Of a stretch of 64,000 nucleotides of DNA, positions 58,501 through 64,000 are shown piece by piece. The position numbers were made by a program, and so were the translations under genes. Under the pieces are notes generated by a model. It saw only the letters and a program-made list of their open reading frames with translations. It did no database searches and was not told the origin of the DNA. The DNA comes from Pseudomonas sp. v388 (GTDB lineage Bacteria > Pseudomonadota > Gammaproteobacteria > Pseudomonadales > Pseudomonadaceae): NCBI RefSeq assembly GCF_003935425.1, contig NZ_RHQN01000004.1, positions 124,001 to 188,000 of the forward strand, written 5' to 3'. How positions within the stretch are numbered: the stretch's first letter is position 1; each line of letters opens with the position of its first letter.

Positions 58501-58954
58501 GCTGGGCGGCGGGCCGGAGATCAACCTGCGCGTGCCGGCGTTGATTCCCGAAGCCTACCTGCCGGATGTCCACACGCGCCTGATCCTGTATAAGCGCATC
58601 GCCAATGCGCCGGACGAAGACGGCTTGAAAGACTTGCAGGTGGAGATGATCGACCGCTTCGGCCTGTTGCCGGAAGCGGCCAAGCATCTGGTGCGGATCA
58701 CTCAGCTCAAGTTGCAGGCCGAACAGCTGGGCATCAAGAAGATCGACGCCGGCCCGAACGGCGGGCGCATCGAGTTCGCCGCCGAAACGCCGGTCGACCC
58801 GCTGACCCTGATCAAGCTGATCCAGAGCCAGCCCAACCGCTACAAGTTCGAAGGTGCCACACTGTTCAAATTCATGGTGCCCATGGAGCGCCCTGAGGAG
58901 CGCTTCAACACCATCGAAGCGCTGCTTGAGCGCCTGACCCCGAAAACTGCTTGA
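55502..58954 (+). CDS. mfd: Transcription-repair coupling factor Mfd
   Basis: 1150 residues, full length, GTG start. It displaces stalled RNA polymerase from DNA lesions and recruits UvrA. Order: UvrB-homology region (1-380), RNA-polymerase-interacting domain with HIDHGVGRYLGLATLEV (about 480-560), translocase motor with Walker A CGDVGFGKTE (about 635) and DEEHRFGVRQ (about 733), the TRG region, and a C-terminal UvrA-control domain ending about 1150. Divergent from gap, four genes read onward in the same direction. Confidence 0.97.
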   Translation: MPVLRLPHLPAAAGKQHWGNLPGAALSLAIAEAASAARRFTLLLTADSQSAERLEQELKFFAPELPVLHFPDWETLPYDLFSPHQDIISQRIASLYRLPELEHGILVVPITTALHRLAPTRFLLGSSLVLDVGQKLDVEAMRARLEASGYRYVDTVYEHGEFTVRGALIDLFPMGSKVPYRIDLFDDEIETLRTFDPDTQRSIDKVESVRLLPAREFPLQKDEVTRFKARFRERFDVDFRRSPILQDLSSGITPAGIEYYIPLFFEETSTLFDYLPQDTQVFSLPGIEQAAENFWNDVRNRYEDRRVDPSRPLLPPAELFLPVEDCFARLKSWPRVVASEQDVEAGAGRERFPARELPDLAIEAKASQPLAALSNFLDQFPGRVLFTAESAGRREVLLELLERLKLRPKTVDSWPDFASGKERLAITIAPLDKGLVLDDPALALIAESPLFGQRVMQRRRREKRTDGGNNDAVIKNLTELREGAPVVHIDHGVGRYLGLATLEVENQVAEFLMLAYADEAKLYVPVASLHLIARYTGSDDETAPLHRLGSETWQKAKRKAAEQVRDVAAELLDIYARRAAREGYAFEDPKADYATFSAGFPFEETPDQQTTIDAVRADMLAPRPMDRLVCGDVGFGKTEVAMRAAFIAVHGGRQVALLVPTTLLAQQHYNSFRDRFADWPVRVEVMSRFKSAKEVNAAVADLAEGKIDIVIGTHKLLQDDVKIKNLGLVIIDEEHRFGVRQKEQLKALRSEVDILTLTATPIPRTLNMAVSGMRDLSIIATPPARRLSVRTFVMEQNKPTVKEALLRELLRGGQVYYLHNDVKTIEKCAADLAELVPEARIGIGHGQMRERELEQVMSDFYHKRFNVLIASTIIETGIDVPSANTIIIERADKFGLAQLHQLRGRVGRSHHQAYAYLLTPPRKQITPDAEKRLEAIANTQDLGAGFVLATNDLEIRGAGELLGDGQSGQIQAVGFTLYMEMLERAVKSIRKGEQPNLDQPLGGGPEINLRVPALIPEAYLPDVHTRLILYKRIANAPDEDGLKDLQVEMIDRFGLLPEAAKHLVRITQLKLQAEQLGIKKIDAGPNGGRIEFAAETPVDPLTLIKLIQSQPNRYKFEGATLFKFMVPMERPEERFNTIEALLERLTPKTA

Positions 58955-58965
58955 AGGATTCACCC

Positions 58966-59490
58966 ATGCGTCTGTTTCATTCATTGATTCTGCTGTTGAC
59001 GCTCGTCGCCCCCGCCGCTTTTGCGGACGGCTCATATCACGTGGATATGATCCTGTTCCGCCAGACCGGTGAACCGGCGGCCACCCGACAGTTCGCGCCG
59101 GAAGACTGGGATGCCGGCGCGCCCCGGGTGGATGCCGGCAATGAACGCACTTCGACGCTGAACGATGTCGCCGCCCGACTTCAGGACAGCGGCCAGTACC
59201 AGGTGCTGCTGCAACGCGCCTGGCGCCAGACCCTGGGCGCCGAACCGAGCCGGGTCGCGGTCACCGGTGGCGAGGAACGGCTGGGGCACTTTCCTATCGA
59301 AGGCACGGTCAGCGTTGCGCTGGCGCGCTTTACCGATATTGCGGCAGACTTGTGGGTCAACCAGATGGACACCCATGGCGTGCTGACCGGCAGCGAGCGG
59401 ATGAAGCAGACCGTGCGGGTCAGGAACGGCGAGCTGACTTATCTGGACAACGGCAGTCTGGCGCTGCTGGTCCGGATTTCTCCCCTGTAA
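58966..59490 (+). CDS. CsiV-like periplasmic protein
   Basis: 174 residues from the ATG at 58966 (GAAGGA upstream), 11 bp after mfd. Signal peptide 1-20 ends APAAFA. The mature part begins SYHVDMILFRQ and has a REYH-free, CsiV-like pattern of alternating strands (RVAVTGGEERLGHFPIEGTVSVAL). CsiV family members bind peptidoglycan and support growth; PA3003 holds the same position after mfd. No catalytic residues are evident. Confidence 0.8.
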   Translation: MRLFHSLILLLTLVAPAAFADGSYHVDMILFRQTGEPAATRQFAPEDWDAGAPRVDAGNERTSTLNDVAARLQDSGQYQVLLQRAWRQTLGAEPSRVAVTGGEERLGHFPIEGTVSVALARFTDIAADLWVNQMDTHGVLTGSERMKQTVRVRNGELTYLDNGSLALLVRISPL

Positions 59491-59498
59491 GTATTCCA

Positions 59499-59525
59499 GG
59501 AGCGCCGTGGCGCTCCCTTTTCTTT
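59499..59525 (+). terminator. Rho-independent terminator after the CsiV-like gene
   Basis: GGAGCGCC, GT, GGCGCTCC followed by CTTTTCTTTT, nine bases after the stop. Confidence 0.85.
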
Positions 59526-59559
59526 TGAGCATCGCTGCGGCGTAGGGCTTTTTAAAACT

Positions 59560-62298
59560 GTGTCGTCCATTCTCGAAAAGGTTCTGGGTTCGTCCTGGAC
59601 ACAACTGTTCACCGCTCAGACTCTGGAGCGAGGGCGCGACTACGCCCGACAAAAGCGCGTCGTGCTCGAAGACTCCAGCCCGCAGATCATCCGTACCGCC
59701 TGCCGGGGCTCGAACCTGGAGATCTACACCCAGACCCTGCTGTTCAAGGACCCGGATCGCTACCGCAACTTCCTGGTCTGCAAGTGCACCTGCCCGGTCC
59801 GCAACGACTGCAAGCACTGTGTAGCGGCCCTGTATTTCCTGCAGGACCCGGACAACCGGCCATTGCTGCAGGCCGCGCTGAACCCGCCGGACAGCGAGCC
59901 TGAAGCGGTCGCCAAGCCGCGCCTGCCCGAACGACTGGTGGACACCATCAAGCCCGTGCCGCGCCTGATCCTGGCCAGCATCGAATTCAGCGCCTACGAA
60001 CCGCGCAATGGCCGCATGCAGCGTCACATCCAGCACCGCGCCGCGCTGGCCTTCGCCTATGGCAAGCACTACGCGGTCGGCACCACCAACGTGAGTATTC
60101 TGGTGAGTTCGCTGGGCAGCGATCTGGTCAACCAGAAGAGCGACATCATCGAGCACACCGAAACCGAAACCCTGCGCATCCGTCGCCAGGGCGAACAGGA
60201 ACGCCAACTGCGCCAGCAGCTGAGCGACCTGGGTTTCAAGGTCGCGACCCGGCAGAGCAAGGCCTTGCCCGACAGCGCCGGCGATATGTACGAGCTGCCC
60301 AACGACAAGGCCTGGCTGCATTTCGTGCTGGATGACCTGCCAAGGCTGCGCGAGCAGGGCTGGGAAATCGACATCCAGGACGACTTCGGCTTCGACGTCA
60401 CGCCGGTCGACGACTGGTACGCGGTGATCGAAGAAGAGCACCAGCGTGACTGGTTCGATCTGGAACTGGGCATTATCGTCAATGGCCAGCGCCTGAGCCT
60501 GCTGCCGATTCTGATCAACCTGATCCGCAGCCATCCCGAACTGATGAGCCCGTCGGCCGTCGCCAAGCGTGGCGACGAAGAACAATTGCTGGTGCAGCTC
60601 AATCACTTCACCCAGAACGGCGGCGCGCCGGTGCAGATCGCCCTGCCCTACGGCCGGCTCAAGCCGGTGCTGGCGACACTGGGCGATTTCTACTGGCGCC
60701 AGGACGGCAACAACGCCCTGCGCATGAGCACCGCCGACGCTGCGCGCCTGACCGAACTCGATGACCTGCCACTGGTGTGGCAAGGTGGCGACCGCCTGCG
60801 GGACTTCGCCGAACGCCTGGTCAATATCAAGGACGCGCCGGTCAGCCTGCCCGACGGCCTGAACGCGACCCTGCGCGGCTATCAGCTCGAAGGCCTGAGC
60901 TGGATGCAGTCGCTGCGGGAACTGGAAGTCGGCGGCGTGCTGGCCGATGACATGGGCCTGGGCAAGACACTGCAAACCCTCGCCCACCTGCTGATGGAAA
61001 AACAGGCCGGCCGCCTCGATCGACCGGCGCTGGCAGTGATGCCCACCAGCCTGATCCCCAACTGGATGGATGAGGCCGAGCACTTCACGCCGCAACTCAA
61101 GGTGCTGGCGCTATACGGTGCGAACCGCCACCAGGATGCCGCCGACCTGCAGGATTACGACCTGATCCTGACCACTTACGCCCTGCTGCCGCGGGATCTG
61201 GAATTGCTGGAAAAACACGCGTTCCATGTGCTGATTCTCGACGAAGCGCAGTACATCAAGAACCCCAAGAGCAAGGCGGCCCAGGCCGCACGCCAGCTCA
61301 AGGCACGCCAGCGCCTGTGCCTGAGCGGCACGCCGCTGGAAAACCACCTGGGCGAGCTATGGTCACTGTTTCACTTCCTGATGCCCGGCTGGCTGGGCAG
61401 CAGCAAGGAATTCAACAGCAATTACCGCACCGCCATCGAAAAGCACGGCAGCCAGGACCGGTTGCATCATCTCAACGCACGCATCAAGCCGTTTCTGTTG
61501 CGTCGCACCAAGGAACAGGTCGCTACCGAACTGCCGCCCAAGACCGAAATCGTCCATTGGGTCGACCTCAACGACGCCCAGCGCGACGTGTACGAAACCG
61601 TGCGCCTGGCGATGGACAAGAAGGTTCGCGACGAGATCAGCCGCAAGGGCGTGGCGCGCAGCCAGATCATCATCCTCGAAGCCCTGCTCAAGCTGCGTCA
61701 GGTGTGCTGTGACTTGCGCCTGGTCAACCAGGACATGCCCATCAACAGCAAGCAAGGCAGTTCGGCCAAGCTGCAGAGCCTGATGGAGATGATCGAAGAA
61801 CTGGTGTCCGAAGGCCGCCGGATCCTGTTGTTTTCCCAGTTCACCTCGATGCTGACATTGATTGAACAGGAACTGAAACAGCGCGGCATGGCCTACGCGC
61901 TGCTGACCGGCTCGACACGAGACCGGCGCACACCGATTCATGACTTCCAGAGCGGCAAGCTGCCGATTTTCCTGATCAGCCTCAAGGCCGGCGGCACGGG
62001 GCTGAACCTGACGGCGGCCGACACCGTGATCCACTACGACCCGTGGTGGAACCCGGCGGCGGAAAATCAGGCGACCGACCGGGCGTATCGCATCGGCCAG
62101 GACAAGCCGGTGTTCGTCTACAAGATGATCGCCCGCGGCACGGTGGAGGAGAAAATCCAGCGCCTGCAACAGGAAAAATCCGCTCTTGCCGCAGGCGTTC
62201 TGGATGGCCGCGCCAGCGGCGACTGGAAACTGCGCGACGAAGACTTGCAGGCGCTGTTCGCGCCACTGCCGGCGGTGCCGAAGAAAGCCCGCAAGTAA
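59560..62298 (+). CDS. SNF2-family helicase with SWIM zinc finger
   Basis: 912 residues from the GTG at 59560. The N-terminal SWIM finger has CKCTCPVRNDCKHC (about residues 70-83). The SNF2 motor occupies residues 430-900: LADDMGLGKTLQTLAHL (Walker A), ILDEAQYIKN (DEAQ motif II), LSGTPLENHLGELWSLF, FSQFTSMLTLIEQEL and ATDRAYRIGQDKPV (motif VI). Such proteins remodel DNA-protein complexes using ATP; bacterial members are implicated in transcription or repair. It is 70 bp after the CsiV-like gene but beyond its terminator. Confidence 0.93.
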   Translation: MSSILEKVLGSSWTQLFTAQTLERGRDYARQKRVVLEDSSPQIIRTACRGSNLEIYTQTLLFKDPDRYRNFLVCKCTCPVRNDCKHCVAALYFLQDPDNRPLLQAALNPPDSEPEAVAKPRLPERLVDTIKPVPRLILASIEFSAYEPRNGRMQRHIQHRAALAFAYGKHYAVGTTNVSILVSSLGSDLVNQKSDIIEHTETETLRIRRQGEQERQLRQQLSDLGFKVATRQSKALPDSAGDMYELPNDKAWLHFVLDDLPRLREQGWEIDIQDDFGFDVTPVDDWYAVIEEEHQRDWFDLELGIIVNGQRLSLLPILINLIRSHPELMSPSAVAKRGDEEQLLVQLNHFTQNGGAPVQIALPYGRLKPVLATLGDFYWRQDGNNALRMSTADAARLTELDDLPLVWQGGDRLRDFAERLVNIKDAPVSLPDGLNATLRGYQLEGLSWMQSLRELEVGGVLADDMGLGKTLQTLAHLLMEKQAGRLDRPALAVMPTSLIPNWMDEAEHFTPQLKVLALYGANRHQDAADLQDYDLILTTYALLPRDLELLEKHAFHVLILDEAQYIKNPKSKAAQAARQLKARQRLCLSGTPLENHLGELWSLFHFLMPGWLGSSKEFNSNYRTAIEKHGSQDRLHHLNARIKPFLLRRTKEQVATELPPKTEIVHWVDLNDAQRDVYETVRLAMDKKVRDEISRKGVARSQIIILEALLKLRQVCCDLRLVNQDMPINSKQGSSAKLQSLMEMIEELVSEGRRILLFSQFTSMLTLIEQELKQRGMAYALLTGSTRDRRTPIHDFQSGKLPIFLISLKAGGTGLNLTAADTVIHYDPWWNPAAENQATDRAYRIGQDKPVFVYKMIARGTVEEKIQRLQQEKSALAAGVLDGRASGDWKLRDEDLQALFAPLPAVPKKARK

Positions 62299-62310
62299 CC
62301 TGGGCGCCGG

Positions 62311-62871
62311 TCAGCGGCAGGCGCGCAGGATCTGCTCGGTGGCCAGCACCGTGGCGTACTCGCCGTGCAGGTTGGCCAGCGACATGGCATGGATGTCCTC
62401 GGCGGTCCGTGCGGCGCCGAAGAAGTCCCGCCCGTCGAAGGTAAAGCAGGCGTCATGGGCCACCAGCACGTCGAATCCAAGATTGCCGCCGCTGCGTGCG
62501 GTGGACTCAACCGAATTGTTGGTCACCACACCGACGATCAGCACCTGCCGGGTCCCGTCCGCCCGCAGCCACAACTCAAGAAACGAGCCGCAGAAAGCGT
62601 CCGGCGTATGCTTGCTCAGCTCGCGCTCACCGTCCTGCGGCAGGAATGCCGGTTGATACTCGACACCAGACTGCTCGGGCCAGAACACCGAATCAGGTGA
62701 TCGGGAGAAGTGCCGGACATGGATCACCGGCCGCGCCAGCTCGCGCCAGGCGTGCAATAGCGCCGACGCCTGCTGTTCGGCCTGGGGGTTATTGCGACGC
62801 CCCAGCCGTGGGTGATTAATGCCTTGCTGCATGTCGATGATGATCAGCGCGCAGTTGCTGTCGATGTCCAT
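62311..62871 (-). CDS. Isochorismatase-family hydrolase with Ser in place of catalytic Cys
   Basis: 186 residues from the ATG at 62871 (MDIDSNCALI), with GAGAGG upstream; the open frame to 62922 is less likely. The family Asp is in LIIIDMQQG and the Lys in ELSKHTPDAF. The nucleophile position in GVVTNNSVESTARSG holds Ser where amidohydrolase members have Cys. Substrate unknown. It converges on the SNF2 gene with only 12 bp between stops and is divergent from the SDR gene. Confidence 0.85.
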   Translation of the reverse strand: MDIDSNCALIIIDMQQGINHPRLGRRNNPQAEQQASALLHAWRELARPVIHVRHFSRSPDSVFWPEQSGVEYQPAFLPQDGERELSKHTPDAFCGSFLELWLRADGTRQVLIVGVVTNNSVESTARSGGNLGFDVLVAHDACFTFDGRDFFGAARTAEDIHAMSLANLHGEYATVLATEQILRACR

Positions 62872-63026
62872 GGAAAAGCGGCCTCTCGTTCCATCTGGAA
62901 ATATCCGCACCGTGCCACACATCCACCCCGTTGTCGTCCGGCGCGTGGCAATCGGTCTGCAACCGCCTTGCTGTCACCTGGGGCTGCTATGGTGTCTGGA
63001 CGAATCCATCCCGACCTCAGGAGACC

Positions 63027-63779
63027 ATGATGAACGCACATGCAAATCTCACCGGCAAAGTGGCATTGGTGCAAGGCGGCTCGCGCGGCATAGGCGCAGC
63101 CATCGTCGAACGACTGGCCAGGGAAGGTGCGGCAGTCGGTTTCACCTACGTCAGCTCAGAGGTCAACGCGCTGGAGCTTCAGGACAGCATCATCGCCAAT
63201 GGCGGCAAGGCCCTGGCGATACGCGCCGACAGTGCCGACGAAAAAGCCATTCGCCAGGCGGTGCAACGCACCGCCGAGGCGTTCGGCGGGCTGGATATTC
63301 TGGTCAACAACGCCGGCGTGCTGGCCGTGGCGCCACTGAACGAGTTCAAGCTTGAAGACCTGGACCGGACGCTGGCGATCAACGTGCGCAGCGTATTCAT
63401 CGCCAGCCAGGAAGCGGCCCGGCACATGAACGAAGACGGGCGCATCATCAACATCGGCAGCACCAACGCCGAGCGCATGCCGTTTGCCGGCGGCAGCGTG
63501 TACGCCATGAGCAAATCCGCGCTGGTCGGCCTGACCAAAGGCCTGGCACGCGACCTCGGCCCGCAGGGCATCACCGTCAACAATGTGCAACCCGGTCCGG
63601 TGGATACCGACATGAATCCCGACCACGGCGATTTCGCCCAGACCCTCAAGGGTTTCATGGCCCTGCCCCGCTACGGCAAGAGCGAGGAAATCGCCAGCTT
63701 CGTCGCCTACCTGGCCGGTCCGGAAGCGGCCTACATCACCGGTGCCAGCCTGACCATCGACGGCGGCTTCAGCGCCTGA
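63027..63779 (+). CDS. Short-chain dehydrogenase/reductase (3-oxoacyl-reductase-like)
   Basis: 250 residues. Two adjacent ATGs (63027, 63030) follow a CAGGAG; the second has the better spacing. Classical SDR: cofactor motif GGSRGIGAA, NNAG (ILVNNAGVL), catalytic Ser in NIGSTNAERM and YAMSK, and the C-terminal ITGASLTIDGGFSA. The cofactor is probably NADP(H), given the Arg in the glycine motif and YVSSE at the second strand. Substrate unknown. Confidence 0.93.
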   Translation: MMNAHANLTGKVALVQGGSRGIGAAIVERLAREGAAVGFTYVSSEVNALELQDSIIANGGKALAIRADSADEKAIRQAVQRTAEAFGGLDILVNNAGVLAVAPLNEFKLEDLDRTLAINVRSVFIASQEAARHMNEDGRIINIGSTNAERMPFAGGSVYAMSKSALVGLTKGLARDLGPQGITVNNVQPGPVDTDMNPDHGDFAQTLKGFMALPRYGKSEEIASFVAYLAGPEAAYITGASLTIDGGFSA

Positions 63780-63898
63780 GCCCCGGCGCAACTGCCATCT
63801 GCGGCGGATCGGGATGCCCACGCCACACCCGGCCCGCCGCACAAAGCCCGGAAAACCGGACCAATTGCATAAGCGCATGAAAATTCTGAAAAAAAGTT

Positions 63899-63927
63899 TT
63901 GCGTTCAGGAAAGCTTTCGACTACATT
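63899..63927 (+). promoter_or_regulatory. Promoter of tRNA-Ser
   Basis: TTGCGT (63899-63904), 17 bp, TACATT (63922-63927), followed by a GC-rich discriminator GCGCGCC typical of stringently controlled stable-RNA promoters. Start about 30 bp before the tRNA. Confidence 0.65.
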
Positions 63928-63964
63928 AGCGCGCCTCGACAGACACAACGTTGTCGCGAGATAC

Positions 63965-64000
63965 GGTGAGGTGTCCGAGTGGCTTAAGGAGCACGCCTGG
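63965..64000 (+). tRNA. tRNA-Ser (GGA), 5' half only
   Basis: GGTGAGGTGTCCGAGTGGCT and the bases that follow to GCACGCCTGG match the 5' acceptor, D-arm and anticodon stem of bacterial tRNA-Ser(GGA). The window ends two bases into the anticodon, so the GGA assignment rests on similarity of the visible half. Confidence 0.85.

Noticed and set aside
55841-59035. Long open frame (about 1064 codons) on the minus strand
   Set aside because: Antisense shadow of mfd; no recognisable domain.
1-64000. Insertion sequence, prophage or integrase in the window
   Set aside because: No transposase, integrase, phage structural gene or terminal inverted repeat was recognised; the only mobile-type DNA is REP/REPIN elements.

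Overview
The window is chromosomal DNA of a fluorescent Pseudomonas. It is GC-rich, most genes have clear Shine-Dalgarno sequences, and the left half is a pyoverdine (siderophore) locus: pvdS, pvdG, pvdL, pvdH, an MbtH-like gene, the fpvGHJK-fpvCDEF uptake/reduction operon, a SyrP-like hydroxylase and two peptide-synthetase genes, the last running off the left edge. The right half is ordinary Pseudomonas core genome in an order I recall from P. aeruginosa (tal, rssC, rssB, PilZ, mlaA; queF; lolCDE, PilZ, GDPD, sth; gap/mfd/csiV).

Region 1 (1-30,640), pyoverdine. PvdS (30050-30580, +) is the extracytoplasmic-function sigma factor, behind a promoter overlapped by a Fur-box-like sequence. Sequences matching the PvdS iron-starvation box (TAAAT-like element, 16 bp, CGT) lie upstream of pvdG, pvdH, mbtH, syrP and fpvG, and a 15-bp-spacer variant lies upstream of the first side-chain synthetase. 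PvdL builds the acyl-Glu-Tyr-Dab chromophore precursor, PvdH makes the Dab, MbtH supports adenylation, and two further synthetases begin the strain-specific peptide. Their A-domain codes read as Lys (DGEDHGTVV) and Asp (DLTKIGHVG). With the SyrP-like hydroxylase next door, the peptide is predicted to start Lys-(hydroxy)Asp. FpvG-K and FpvC-F would reduce and capture iron from imported ferripyoverdine in the periplasm.

Region 2 (30,640-47,470), housekeeping and envelope: universal stress protein, DusA, a divergent pyruvate-kinase-like protein, transaldolase, RssC/RssB-type regulators, two PilZ proteins, MlaA, a HAD-like protein without its catalytic Asp, a DUF4404 protein, QueF, the LolCDE lipoprotein exporter, a glycerophosphodiester phosphodiesterase and soluble transhydrogenase.

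Region 3 (47,650-52,207), an accessory gene: a 1518-residue protein of the Pseudomonas 'dermonecrotic toxin domain' (DUF6543) type.

Region 4 (52,486-64,000): an MHS-type carboxylate symporter, GAPDH divergent from mfd, CsiV-like protein, SWIM/SNF2 helicase, isochorismatase-like hydrolase, SDR oxidoreductase and the first half of tRNA-Ser(GGA).

The most unusual observation is that REP/REPIN-type palindromic elements are inserted in frame at the same linker (between A8 and A9) of three different adenylation domains. A second is a 21-codon ORF with a strong ribosome binding site, overlapping the pvdG start.
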